From: Gemmatimonadota bacterium
Lineage (GTDB): Bacteria; Latescibacterota; UBA2968
NCBI GenBank assembly: GCA_026705765.1
Contig: JAPPAB010000055.1
Coordinates: 60,211 to 124,210 of the forward strand
Reading direction: 5' to 3'
DNA length: 64,000 nucleotides
The first letter of the stretch is position 1. Every line of letters begins with the position of its first letter. The position numbers were made by a program, and so were the translations under genes. Of this stretch, positions 1 to 8,941 are shown piece after piece. The notes below the pieces were generated by a model. That model did not search any database, was not told where the DNA came from, and saw nothing but the letters and a program-made list of their open reading frames with translations.

Positions 1-1014
1 ACCGATCAGGAAAACATGGAAGCCATACTGGAAGACGCGCTGATCCTTATTCACGAGGCAAAATTGTCAAACATGAACGACCTGTTGCCTCTCCTCGAAA
101 AAGTCGCCGGTGCAGGCAAGCCGCTTCTGGTAATCGCCGAAGACGTCGAAGGTGAAGCCCTCGCCACTTTTGTCGTCAACAAAGTGCGCGGCACCCTCGC
201 CGCCTGTGCGGTAAAAGCACCGGGATATGGCGACCGCCGCAAAGAAATGCTGGGTGATATCGCCGTCCTGACAGGTGGGCGCGTGATAACGGAAGACCTC
301 GGCATAAAACTCGAAAACGTCGAAATTAGCGACCTCGGGCAGGCCAAGCGCGTGGTAATCGACAAAGACAACACCACAATCGTAGAAGGCGTGGGATCCG
401 TAGCTGATATTCAAGGGCGGACGAGTCAGATTCGTCGGCAGATAGAAGAGACCACCTCTGACTATGACCGCGAAAAACTCGAAGAGCGATTGGCAAAATT
501 GGCCGGCGGTGTGGCCGTCATCAACGTTGGTGCGGCAACCGAAACAGAAATGAAAGAAAAGAAAGCCCGCGTCGAAGACGCACTTCACTCCGTGCGCGCG
601 GCTGTTGAAGAAGGCATCGTACCTGGCGGCGGAGTCGCTCTCCTGCGCAGCCTTGGCGCATTAGACGAAACGGACGTGCAGGGCGACCAGAGCACAGGTG
701 TGGATATCGTGCGTCGCGCACTGCAAGCCCCCCTGCGTCAAATCGCCGATAATGCCGGCATAGAAGGCAGCCTCGTCGTGCAAAAAGTGAACGAAGGCGA
801 AGGCGCTTACGGGTTTAATGCACGCACCGAGCAATACGAAGACCTTGTAGATTCCGGTGTAATTGACCCCACAAAAGTGGTGCGCACTGCGATGGAAAAT
901 GCAGCGTCCATCGCGGGATTGTTATTGACAACCGAAGCCCTGGTGACAGATATCCCAGAAGAAAACGAAGGTGCAGCGCCCGCCCACGACCCCCATCACG
1001 GGCACATGCACTAA
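1..1014 (+). CDS. groEL: Chaperonin GroEL (Hsp60), 5'-truncated by window edge
   Basis: The reading frame is open from base 1 and enters at the part of GroEL where the apical domain begins; the downstream ATG at 16 is internal, not a start. Family signatures are clear: the stretch around [14 protein letters not shown], the apical segment with [23 protein letters not shown], and the ATP-binding equatorial segment with [16 protein letters not shown] near residue 205 of the visible part. GroEL forms the double-ring ATP-dependent protein-folding machine of the cytoplasm. About 200 N-terminal residues lie outside the window. The tail is unusual: instead of the usual Gly-Gly-Met repeat it ends in an acidic then histidine-rich run (HDPHHGHMH). 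A strong terminator follows directly, so this is the last gene of its operon; groES would be expected upstream. Confidence 0.97.
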   Translation, partial: TDQENMEAILEDALILIHEAKLSNMNDLLPLLEKVAGAGKPLLVIAEDVEGEALATFVVNKVRGTLAACAVKAPGYGDRRKEMLGDIAVLTGGRVITEDLGIKLENVEISDLGQAKRVVIDKDNTTIVEGVGSVADIQGRTSQIRRQIEETTSDYDREKLEERLAKLAGGVAVINVGAATETEMKEKKARVEDALHSVRAAVEEGIVPGGGVALLRSLGALDETDVQGDQSTGVDIVRRALQAPLRQIADNAGIEGSLVVQKVNEGEGAYGFNARTEQYEDLVDSGVIDPTKVVRTAMENAASIAGLLLTTEALVTDIPEENEGAAPAHDPHHGHMH

Positions 1015-1045
1015 ATCGAGCTGTCAAAATATGCTCAACCTCCAC

Positions 1046-1076
1046 AAAAGGCTGACTAATGGTCAGCCTTTTTTTT
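1046..1076 (+). terminator. Rho-independent terminator after groEL
   Basis: An 11-bp stem (1046-1056 with 1062-1072, core AAGGCTGAC/GTCAGCCTT) with a 5-base loop runs straight into a T tract. It ends the groEL transcript. Confidence 0.93.
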
Positions 1077-1084
1077 GTGTTTGG

Positions 1085-1113
1085 TTGAATTTGTGGGCAG
1101 TTTTATCTATATT
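1085..1113 (+). promoter_or_regulatory. Sigma-70-type promoter for the H1-like gene
   Basis: TTGAAT at 1085-1090 and TATATT at 1108-1113 with a 17-base spacer, directly after the groEL terminator and 37 bases before the next ATG. Confidence 0.6.
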
Positions 1114-1150
1114 ATGCAAAGACTTAAACCAAATTTGACGAAAGGAAATT

Positions 1151-2308
1151 ATGGCAAAAGCGAAAACACAGACTGAAGAACCTCGGGAAACTGAAGGCGC
1201 GACATCCACAGCAAAAAAGGCAAAACGTCCGTCAAAAAAGCAGGCAACCAAAAAAACAGCCAAAAAGCCAGCAAAGAAAGCGAACACCAGGTCTTCTACA
1301 CCGCGTGTAACAAAAAAGCGATCGTCCAAAAAACCTGCGAAAAAGCAGCCATCTAAAAAAACAGCCAAAAAGCAAAAAGCAAAAAAACCTGTGCAAAAAG
1401 CAAAAAAACCTGCGAAAAAGGTCGAAAGGCCTGCCGCGCAGGAAGAGCGCACGGTAATCTCATCGCCGCCATCCAGACGGCGTAGAGAAGAGGAAAAGGC
1501 CGAAGCAAAAATTGTTGATCAAAATCAAAAAGCTGTAGAAGCCGCGCAAACGCCTCAAGAGACCCCAGAGAATGTGCAAACAGAAGAAATGCAATGGGGG
1601 CGTCGAACAAGGCGGTCGGCTCCAATTGGCTGGGAAGATCACGCAGGCGTAAGCACACCTGCTCAACCCACGCGACGGCAGGACGCGAATGCAGAAAGCC
1701 AACCCGTTGAAGCATCTGCGGAGCCAGAAACACCACCGCAAGCGCGAACTGAAACGCCTGCTCAGAACAAGCGCGAAGAACCCAAAAAAGAAGACACACG
1801 CAATGTGCAAGATACCCGCAAAGTGTCTCGTCCTCCTAAAGGACGCAATCAGAGCGACCAGAACAAACAGCGATCTTCAAAGCGCACAAGCGATCGCGGT
1901 CGCAATCGCAGCCAGAAACCCGATCAACCATCGAACAGATTGACACAAATATTGGCACAATCGTGGACCGAAGACAAAACCCGGCAATTTATCAGCGAAG
2001 GTTTCCTCGGCAGTTTATCCCCCGAATTGGTCAACAATGGAACACGAGAACCCTTCCCGGACGCCGACGCGCTCAAAGAACCCCTGAAAATGATCCGCAA
2101 GATTCTGGCCGATGAGTGTATGGTTGCCGACGATATCACAGATTTGATGTTGCTCGACGTAGTCATGAATGCCCTGTCAGACCGCATTGACGTGTGTCGC
2201 CTACAGGCCGAGTCCAACGCACTATCGGATATAGACGCGATCTTAGAGTTGCGCTACAAAGCCGATCGGCGATTGATAGAAGCGGTAAATGCCCTGAAGA
2301 ACGCCTGA
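1151..2308 (+). CDS. Histone H1-like lysine-rich protein with a C-terminal helical domain
   Basis: The 385-residue product has three visible parts. Residues about 20-95 are a low-complexity Lys/Ala/Pro region with repeated KKPAKK and KKTAKK blocks, like the tails of eukaryotic histone H1 and bacterial H1-like proteins (AlgP/Hc1 type), which bind DNA without strict sequence preference. Residues about 95-255 are charged and probably disordered (many E, Q, R, P). The last 130 residues look folded and mainly helical (SQSWTEDKTRQFISEGF onward) and I do not recognise them. The start at 1151 follows a good GAAAGGAAATT ribosome site. The gene has its own promoter and terminator, so it is monocistronic. 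A nucleoid or RNA-binding role is inferred from the tail alone. Confidence 0.8.
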   Translation: MAKAKTQTEEPRETEGATSTAKKAKRPSKKQATKKTAKKPAKKANTRSSTPRVTKKRSSKKPAKKQPSKKTAKKQKAKKPVQKAKKPAKKVERPAAQEERTVISSPPSRRRREEEKAEAKIVDQNQKAVEAAQTPQETPENVQTEEMQWGRRTRRSAPIGWEDHAGVSTPAQPTRRQDANAESQPVEASAEPETPPQARTETPAQNKREEPKKEDTRNVQDTRKVSRPPKGRNQSDQNKQRSSKRTSDRGRNRSQKPDQPSNRLTQILAQSWTEDKTRQFISEGFLGSLSPELVNNGTREPFPDADALKEPLKMIRKILADECMVADDITDLMLLDVVMNALSDRIDVCRLQAESNALSDIDAILELRYKADRRLIEAVNALKNA

Positions 2309-2329
2309 AGCATATACCCGCCAATATTG

Positions 2330-2364
2330 AAAGCCCCGTCTGACAAAGGTCAAACGGGGCTTTT
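2330..2364 (+). terminator. Terminator between the H1-like gene and the P450 gene
   Basis: Stem AAAGCCCCGT (2330-2339) pairs with ACGGGGCTTT (2354-2363), followed by T. The P450 ribosome site begins only a few bases later, so some readthrough may drive the P450 gene. Confidence 0.8.
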
Positions 2365-2382
2365 GTGTGAAGGAACGCAACG

Positions 2383-3636
2383 ATGACTTCAATAATTCGG
2401 GCAATTGAGAACAGTCTCAAGCCACTCGCCGCACGGGCGCTACTCACCTATGAACGCCTCGAATCGGGCGTTGCCTACCACCCCGGATCCGACGAAGTTC
2501 TCGCCTATCCGTACGACCTGTACGAACAATTGCGTCACAAAGACCCAATTCACCGCATGAGACTGATCGATTCATGGGCGATAAGCAGCTATCGGGACGT
2601 GGATGCCATTTTGCGGGATCACGCGCGTTTTTCCAACCAGGGACTGCCCACCGATACCTATGTCCGCATCGGCCCTCTGGGCATGCTCGCCCTCGATCCC
2701 CCCGACCACACCCGGCTGCGCGCCCTGGTCTCCAGGGCATTCACCCCCAAATCCGTCGCAGCTCTTCAGCCCAAAGTCGAACAAATCGCCGACGACCTCC
2801 TGCACGCCATCGAAGGACAAACCCGCTTCGACCTGATGAACGCCTTCGCATTTCCCCTGCCGGTTATTGTCATCGCCCAAATGCTGGGGGTCCACACCGA
2901 GGACCTGAGCCGGTTCAAAGCGTGGTCAAATCTGATTTCACTCAGCATCGAACCGATCCTCGACGACGAAAACATCAAACGGGCGCGACAGGCCCGGGTG
3001 GAGTTGGAAGCGTACTTCGAGGAAATCATAGCGCAACGGCGGCGCAAACCACAGGCCGACCTGACCAGTGACCTCGTAGCCGCAGAAGAAGCGGGCGACC
3101 GCTTGACGCACGCAGAACTGGTGACAACCCTGATCCTCTTGCTCGTGGCCGGCAACGAAACAACGCGCAACCTGATCGGCAACGGCATGCTCGCCCTCCT
3201 GAAAAACCCCGACCAATTCCAGCGTCTCCGCCGCCAGCCCGCCTTGCTGGACCTGGCAATACACGAGTTCCTCAGATACGACCCACCCGTTCAGATGGAC
3301 CGGCGCATCGCGCTTGAAGATGTGGAAATCCGCAACAAGCGAATCCGCGCAGGCCAACCCGTCATCTCCCTGATCGGCGCTGCAAACCGCGACCCCGCCG
3401 TGTTTTCCAATCCCAATACCCTGGACATAGGTCGAAAGAAAACGAGCCACCTCTCCTTCGGACGCGGCATCCATTACTGCCTGGGCGCGTCGCTTGCCGT
3501 AATGGAAGCCAAAGTAGCCTTTGCCGCCCTGCTAAAGCGATACGCCTCAATTCGACTAAGCGCCGAACCCGTGCGCCGGCACCAGATCACCTTGCGTGGG
3601 CTAAACGAATTGTGGGTGGAGGTGGAAAAAAGTTAA
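2383..3636 (+). CDS. Cytochrome P450 monooxygenase
   Basis: A 417-residue soluble bacterial P450 of normal length. The I-helix oxygen-activation motif AGNETT is at residues 256-261, the K-helix ExxR (EFLR) at 295-298, and the heme loop FGRGIHYCLG carries the axial cysteine at residue 366. The enzyme would use electrons from a ferredoxin or flavodoxin system to hydroxylate a hydrophobic small molecule; no redox partner gene is adjacent and the substrate cannot be read from sequence. There is no signal peptide or membrane anchor. The start is preceded by GAAGGAACGCAACG. It resembles the CYP107/CYP109-like soluble group in layout, but I would not assign a subfamily. Confidence 0.95.
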   Translation: MTSIIRAIENSLKPLAARALLTYERLESGVAYHPGSDEVLAYPYDLYEQLRHKDPIHRMRLIDSWAISSYRDVDAILRDHARFSNQGLPTDTYVRIGPLGMLALDPPDHTRLRALVSRAFTPKSVAALQPKVEQIADDLLHAIEGQTRFDLMNAFAFPLPVIVIAQMLGVHTEDLSRFKAWSNLISLSIEPILDDENIKRARQARVELEAYFEEIIAQRRRKPQADLTSDLVAAEEAGDRLTHAELVTTLILLLVAGNETTRNLIGNGMLALLKNPDQFQRLRRQPALLDLAIHEFLRYDPPVQMDRRIALEDVEIRNKRIRAGQPVISLIGAANRDPAVFSNPNTLDIGRKKTSHLSFGRGIHYCLGASLAVMEAKVAFAALLKRYASIRLSAEPVRRHQITLRGLNELWVEVEKS

Positions 3637-3734
3637 AAGTAAGAAGGAAGAAGTTAGAAGGCCACCCAACCCCCAAAAGGCTGGTACTTCATCTCACACT
3701 TCATACTGATTGGATTAAAATAAACGCAAAACAG

Positions 3735-3854
3735 GTGCATCCTGGCGGATGCAGTGCATCCCAGCGGATGCACTTTTCTTATCTTCCTATAAATCAAATA
3801 TTTATTTTGATTTCACGTAAATAAGCGGTTATAGGTGCATCCTGGCGGATGCAC
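3735..3854. repeat. Three copies of a 19-20 bp hairpin repeat
   Basis: The unit is GTGCATCC-(4 bases)-GGATGCAC. Copies lie at 3735-3753 (loop TGGC, last base missing), 3754-3773 (loop CAGC, directly abutting) and 3835-3854 (loop TGGC). The first and third copies are exactly 100 bases apart. They sit in the 3637-3959 interval, which otherwise holds only a terminator and no convincing gene. They could be a REP-like dispersed repeat or an RNA structure. Confidence 0.75.
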
Positions 3855-3915
3855 TTGCGCCAGAATCTCGTAGGCGTAGCACAAATAATTCTTAAATTTT
3901 ATCTCATTATTTTTC

Positions 3916-3948
3916 AAGCACTTGAGCACATTCAAGTGCTTTTTTTTG
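3916..3948 (+). terminator. Rho-independent terminator upstream of the sigma-54 promoter
   Basis: AAGCACTTGA (3916-3925) pairs perfectly with TCAAGTGCTT (3932-3941), loop GCACAT, followed by a run of T. It insulates the next promoter from upstream transcription. Confidence 0.9.
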
Positions 3949-3962
3949 TTTGAAAACGATTG

Positions 3963-3979
3963 TTGGCACGCATTTTGCA
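3963..3979 (+). promoter_or_regulatory. Sigma-54 (RpoN) -24/-12 promoter
   Basis: TTGGCACGCATTTTGCA matches the consensus YTGGCACG-N4-TTGCW at every position, with the GG (3965-3966) and GC (3977-3978) pairs ten bases apart as required. It stands 58 bases before the ATG at 4038. Transcription would need RpoN and an enhancer-binding ATPase, so the secreted protein downstream is probably a switched function. I did not find an obvious enhancer palindrome upstream apart from the hairpin repeats. Confidence 0.88.
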
Positions 3980-4037
3980 TATAAAAGGGTTAAGACAAGT
4001 GACCGCATTAAAATTTTCACATTGTAAGGAGAGTAAT

Positions 4038-7000
4038 ATGCCGAACCTGCAATCCGTATTGTATTCCATAGCCATAAGTGTTATCCTGGTCTCTGGACAT
4101 GTTTCTGCCCAATCCCCGTCTGCTCCTGCTGCGGTGACAAACCTCGCTGCGGTAGCAGGGGATCAACAGGTGACGCTGAGTTGGGATAACCCGAATAATG
4201 AGAGCATCACCACATATCAGTATCGGCAGAGCACAGATGGCGGCAGCAATTGGTCACCGGACTGGACAAATATTGCCAATAGCAATAAGAACACAACCAG
4301 TCACACGGTAGAGAACCTGATAAATGACACCGCGTACACCTTTGAGGTGCGTGCGGTGAATGCGACTGGAAATGGCACGTCCGTCAGCGTGAGTGCCACG
4401 CCGACACTGCCGCCATTGACAGTAACGTGGCCTGAAGATATAAAGGGCACAGAAGACAGTTCCATCTGGACCTCATTAACATCTACGCCACCTCAGATAA
4501 GTGTATCCGGAGGCCGACCCTCCTATACGTATGAAATAGAAACAGATGAAATAGAAACAGAGGGAGCACCTGATGGTCTTTCTATTGATTCATCGGGAAC
4601 CCTCACAGGCACACCTACAGAGAATGGGACTTTCACAGTAAGAGTCGTAGTGCGGGATAAAGCAGATCAGAGTATGAGTCAGGACCTGAATATAACGATT
4701 CGTCCAGCACTGAACGTCTCACCCATAGCGTATAAAACTGTCGAGCAGGACAGCTCGATTACCCCGATTCATTTATCCGCATCCGGAGGTTGGGAACCCT
4801 ATACGTATTCTATATCTGGCGCACCTTCAGGTATCTCTTTGTCAGATGATAATCGCATCACAGGCAGCCCCTCACAGGCCGGGACTTCTACAATTACTGT
4901 GACGGTGACTGATACGCGTGGTAGCACAGGGGAGCATAGTTTCAAGATGAGCGTTTATTCGATAGAACTTGCCGAGAAATTTTCTCCGATTTTAATTTTG
5001 ACAGAACATCCAACGCGCAAAAACCGCATCGTGCTCTTTCCCGAACCTGTGGAGATCATGGGTGCAGAGTCTGTTGATAATTTATGGTTTCATTTTGCGG
5101 ATGCAGCAGGACACAGACTGAATAGCCTTGATTTCTCTTATGACGCCCTAAAATCAGAAATGGCACTGCCGGGTATACCGCAACCACTTACTGCTCTGAT
5201 TAATGCTTATCAGAATCAATATCTTGATATTGATTTTTCACAGAATCAGTTTGCATCTATACCTGAAGAGTTATATTTGACCTCGCCAATTATAATAGGG
5301 ATTGTTAGTACATCAAGAGTTTATGCACATTTTGAATATCCCGGTAACGACAAAGTAAGCTGGAACAACACATATACTGGCTCTGGGGCTAAACGTGGGG
5401 ATAATTCTGAGTTTTCCAACACAGCTTATGTGCATATTTTTGAATCTGGTAGTAATGTCGTCATACAGTATTATTACTTTTATCCCTTTAATGATTTTCA
5501 AAACAACCACGAAGGGGACTGGCAACATATTAATGTTATTGTAACATCTCATGAACCAGATATGGCAGAACTCGTTGGAATTGACTACAAATTTCATAAC
5601 AACGGTCTAACCTATAACAGCATTGGTGGAAGGGTGTTTGACCCTCAGGTAGATTTTGCCCCAGCAGAAGGCGGAACCCATCCAGTTGTGTATATAGGGG
5701 CAGGTTCCCATGGTGGTTATCCTACAGGGGGCTCTTATCCGGATCCTGGCAAGCCCGGGCTCTCGCTGGTTGGAGATGAAGATATGACAAAGAGTGGTAT
5801 TGTCCTGAGTACCAATATTGAGGACACAAATCGTGAGGATGCACAATCTTATGATTTAATATTTCTGCCTAATCCCGACCCTAATCAACCCAATAAGGGT
5901 TTGCCACCTGAAATGAGTTGGTTAGGTACTGGAGCAAGGTGGGGAACCTTGGACGTTCCATCCTCTGGCTCTGCGGAAAGGTATGATGAATCTCCTATAG
6001 GGCCAACACATAAGGATAGTTGGGGTATGTCGGATAGTGAAAATAGTTATCCACATACTAATGTTCCTTATGGTCAAGTAGTTTCAATAACGGGACCAAT
6101 TTTACGACATGATGAAAACAGTGAACGGTGGTTCCAACAATTCCCAATTGTGCAAAACGTTACCTGGCAGGATACGATAAAGCTGATTGGTGATATTGTG
6201 ATCTACCCTGGCGCAACTCTGACGATTCAGGCTGGCACAACGATCAAAGCCTATCCTAATCGAGATATTCACGACAGGCAAGATGCAAATCGCGTCGATA
6301 TTATTAACTATGGAAAGATAACCGCCAATGGAACAAGCGACCAGCGAGTTGTATTTCGTTCCGACAGTGCAACCCCCGCGTCTGGTGACTGGTATGGCAT
6401 CCGCAATTACGGCACTTTGACCATGATGAACTGTGATATTCAACATGCGGTGGCCGGTTTAAAACGGCAAGGCACGGATACATTGGTTGATGTGGTTGTG
6501 ACGAACAGCGAAAACAATACCTCATCGTTCACAGTCGCATCCATAGATGATAAAACTGAAAAGCAATATAAGGGGATTACCCCTATTCAGGTCAATGCCT
6601 CTGGTGGGTGGGAACCCTATACTTATTCCCTATCCGGCGCGCCACAAATTATCACGATTTCAGACAGTGGTCTCATCACTGGCACACCCACCCTGAGTGG
6701 CACGTTTACCTTAAACGTGAAGGTAGAAAGCCATGACAGCCAAAGTGAGTCGATCTCGTTTCAAATATCTGTTTCCCAGGGCCTAAATGTTGCGCCAATA
6801 TCAGATGTCACCGTGAAACAGGATCACGCGATTACTGCCATCCAGGTCTCTGTGTCTGGCGGTTCAGGGACATATCGGTATTCTATATCCGGTGCGCCCT
6901 CAGGTATCAGTATCGATTCCTCAACTGGTCGCATCACAGGTACACCCACAGAAAGTGGCGCGTTCACCATTGGCGTGCATGTGCAAGAGACGCCAGGTGG

Positions 7001-7547
7001 AGGGGCAGGAGGTACTGCGGCCCCCATCACGGGTAGCCGTTCTTTCACTATGACGGTAAATGCGCCTGCTTCCAAGCCCGTTTCGTCGGCACTGACAGTC
7101 GCAGAGACAGATGATATAACAGTCAAGATCAGTGCTGTGACCAACAGTGCTATTACCCCTATTCAGGTCTCAGCGTCAGGAGGTCAGACGCCATACACGT
7201 ATGCCCTGTCCAGCAACCCTGCCACAGGTGCCGGTCTTACTATCAATTCGAGCAGCGGACAAATCACTGGCACACCCACACAGACAGGAACTTTCACACT
7301 TACTGTGACTGTGACCGATCATGCCAACAAGACTGCAACTGATAGTTTCAGTATGGCTGTCAGTCTGATGGGTGATTTTAACGGTGATGGTGCAGTCAAT
7401 ACGTCAGATCATTTACTTTTTGTAGCCGCATTTGGTCTATCCGAAGGTGAGGATGGTTTTAATAGTGAGATGGATCTGAATGGTGATGGAACCATTGATA
7501 TTGCCGATTTTCTGATATTTTCAAGTCACTTTCCCAATGCTAATTGA
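4038..7547 (+). CDS. Large secreted multidomain protein: FN3, Ig-like repeats, Vps62-like region, dockerin-like end
   Basis: Start 4038 is chosen because GTAAGGAGAGTAAT precedes it and a signal peptide follows (cleavage near HVSAQS). Counted from there the 1169 residues hold a fibronectin type III domain (about 30-125), putative-Ig (cadherin-like) repeats with the recurring pattern ITGTPT..G.FT (about 130-310), a central region with the Vps62/DUF946-like signature NNHEGDWQHINVIV (about 310-700), a right-handed-repeat-like stretch, and three or more further Ig-like repeats. The last 60 residues are a dockerin/EF-hand pair: GDFNGDGAVNTSDHLLF and DLNGDGTIDIADFLIF. The Ca-binding loops suggest docking or surface display. 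The gene has its own sigma-54 promoter. Substrate or adhesion partner is unknown. Confidence 0.85.
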   Translation: MPNLQSVLYSIAISVILVSGHVSAQSPSAPAAVTNLAAVAGDQQVTLSWDNPNNESITTYQYRQSTDGGSNWSPDWTNIANSNKNTTSHTVENLINDTAYTFEVRAVNATGNGTSVSVSATPTLPPLTVTWPEDIKGTEDSSIWTSLTSTPPQISVSGGRPSYTYEIETDEIETEGAPDGLSIDSSGTLTGTPTENGTFTVRVVVRDKADQSMSQDLNITIRPALNVSPIAYKTVEQDSSITPIHLSASGGWEPYTYSISGAPSGISLSDDNRITGSPSQAGTSTITVTVTDTRGSTGEHSFKMSVYSIELAEKFSPILILTEHPTRKNRIVLFPEPVEIMGAESVDNLWFHFADAAGHRLNSLDFSYDALKSEMALPGIPQPLTALINAYQNQYLDIDFSQNQFASIPEELYLTSPIIIGIVSTSRVYAHFEYPGNDKVSWNNTYTGSGAKRGDNSEFSNTAYVHIFESGSNVVIQYYYFYPFNDFQNNHEGDWQHINVIVTSHEPDMAELVGIDYKFHNNGLTYNSIGGRVFDPQVDFAPAEGGTHPVVYIGAGSHGGYPTGGSYPDPGKPGLSLVGDEDMTKSGIVLSTNIEDTNREDAQSYDLIFLPNPDPNQPNKGLPPEMSWLGTGARWGTLDVPSSGSAERYDESPIGPTHKDSWGMSDSENSYPHTNVPYGQVVSITGPILRHDENSERWFQQFPIVQNVTWQDTIKLIGDIVIYPGATLTIQAGTTIKAYPNRDIHDRQDANRVDIINYGKITANGTSDQRVVFRSDSATPASGDWYGIRNYGTLTMMNCDIQHAVAGLKRQGTDTLVDVVVTNSENNTSSFTVASIDDKTEKQYKGITPIQVNASGGWEPYTYSLSGAPQIITISDSGLITGTPTLSGTFTLNVKVESHDSQSESISFQISVSQGLNVAPISDVTVKQDHAITAIQVSVSGGSGTYRYSISGAPSGISIDSSTGRITGTPTESGAFTIGVHVQETPGGGAGGTAAPITGSRSFTMTVNAPASKPVSSALTVAETDDITVKISAVTNSAITPIQVSASGGQTPYTYALSSNPATGAGLTINSSSGQITGTPTQTGTFTLTVTVTDHANKTATDSFSMAVSLMGDFNGDGAVNTSDHLLFVAAFGLSEGEDGFNSEMDLNGDGTIDIADFLIFSSHFPNAN

Positions 7548-7623
7548 CTTTCTTGGTCAGGAGACAGCTTATTGACTTTTGAGCGGAATCAATGAGGTAC
7601 ATTTGTTTCAAAAGGAGAAACTC

Positions 7624-8799
7624 ATGAAAAAATTAGCTGCTGTCTTTATAACCGCGACCCTCTTGCTCAATGTGACTGCTCCCACCCTTGCACATGCAGC
7701 CATACACCTGCAAGGCGCAGAGGTCAATGCGAATACGCTGATTCAAGATGCTTATGTTGCTGTCATCTATTGCGATAGCAACGACGAACAGCAAGTGTAT
7801 AAAGGTTGGATTGATGCCATCGGTGAAACCGCCTTTACCCTTCGTAGCAGAGCCCTTTTCGGCAAGAAGACCATTGCTTATGACAAGGTCCTATCTGTGA
7901 TCATGAGCGAGGGAGCAACCACACGAGTAAAGCACGAAGTGGACCGACTTATTCCAGAGGTGAGCAAACGCGAAGCAAGAACGCAAGGGATAGCGCAGGC
8001 GGTTCAAAGGCTCAATCAAAAGACGGTATGGGTCACGTCAGGGGACCAGATTGATCTATCAGTGATCACAAAGGGAGGGTATGCCCACATCGTCTATACC
8101 TCTCAAAGTATCAGAGGAACAGCAACTGGTCGAATTGTCTATAAGGATTCGAGCCGTATCACACTCAGAGATAGGTCTGAGGCCTATAACATCGCCTACA
8201 ACGACATGGATACCTTGATTGTTGCTAAACAGATGCGAGAGATTGAGCGATACCGAGAAACTGGTGCTCAATACAATGTTCGCGTGCGTGTGCATGCCCC
8301 GTCAATTCAGAAGGAACAGATGGTTGGCAGGCTGATTAAAATGATGCAAGACACATTGATTATGCAGGTAGAACCTACAACTTTGCCCCGTCGGATTCGT
8401 TCCCAAGGGGATATAGGAGATACAACATTTTATGAAGTACCTATCTCTTCAATTTCTCATATCGAGGTAAGCGTGGGACAGTATAGAAACACTGGCAAGG
8501 GCTTTATAATCGGGCTTGGTGCTGGACTTGCCATCTTTACAGTTTCATACGAATATGCGAACAAAGTCGAATCCCATAATCCTGGCAGTATGGATGGTCT
8601 GGGCATATTACTATTTGGGGTGGTAGCCGTTCCATCAACCGTTATTATTTCCACGCTGATTGGTGCGAACAAATCAGATAAATGGGTTGAGGTGTCCCCT
8701 CAACGCCTCAACCTGAGCCTTGCACCCCTGCCTGCTTGGCCGCGGCAGACAGGCACATCTGCAAAAGGGCTTCGCGCCATACTCACATTCAACTTCTAA
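7624..8799 (+). CDS. Exported protein of unknown function, intact copy of a duplicated pair
   Basis: The start follows AAAGGAGAAACTC, and the product begins with a clear signal peptide (MKKLAAVF..LLLN..APTLAHA). The mature part of about 365 residues contains two or three segments of the kind seen in small beta-barrel modules (VAVIYCDSNDEQQVYKGWID; RGTATGRIVYKDSSRITL; VGRLIKMMQDTLIM), each pairing a turn with a hydrophobic strand and possibly Sm-like or OB-like. One hydrophobic glycine-rich helix pair is near residue 300 (GFIIGLGAGLAIF). It ends in Phe (ILTFNF), as many outer-membrane proteins do. It lies 77 bases downstream of the dockerin-like gene and is probably co-transcribed. A truncated paralogue is at 9970. 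I do not recognise the family. Confidence 0.75.
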   Translation: MKKLAAVFITATLLLNVTAPTLAHAAIHLQGAEVNANTLIQDAYVAVIYCDSNDEQQVYKGWIDAIGETAFTLRSRALFGKKTIAYDKVLSVIMSEGATTRVKHEVDRLIPEVSKREARTQGIAQAVQRLNQKTVWVTSGDQIDLSVITKGGYAHIVYTSQSIRGTATGRIVYKDSSRITLRDRSEAYNIAYNDMDTLIVAKQMREIERYRETGAQYNVRVRVHAPSIQKEQMVGRLIKMMQDTLIMQVEPTTLPRRIRSQGDIGDTTFYEVPISSISHIEVSVGQYRNTGKGFIIGLGAGLAIFTVSYEYANKVESHNPGSMDGLGILLFGVVAVPSTVIISTLIGANKSDKWVEVSPQRLNLSLAPLPAWPRQTGTSAKGLRAILTFNF

Positions 8800-8941
8800 C
8801 GATGCAAATGATTCAAGTATAGAGCCGAAGTGCGTCAAAACAACCCATATCTTTTCATCCTATTCTTCAGAAATATCCTCAAGATATCCAGAAACGCAGT
8901 CGTGTGGACCGGGTTTTCCCTATTTATGCAGTGCCCTTTAC

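Noticed and set aside
1063..1452. Minus-strand frame opposite the lysine-rich tail
   Set aside because: Phe-rich antisense of AAA/AAG codons; a composition artefact.
3612..3824. 70-codon frame overlapping the P450 end and the hairpin repeats
   Set aside because: No ribosome site, translates the hairpin repeat, and begins inside the P450 coding region; not a gene.
3735..3854. CRISPR-like array
   Set aside because: Only three short self-complementary units, two directly abutting and one 62 bases away, with no regular spacers and no cas genes.
3960..4037. Earlier start of the dockerin-like protein
   Set aside because: It would put the sigma-54 promoter inside the coding region; ATG 4038 has the ribosome site and the signal peptide.
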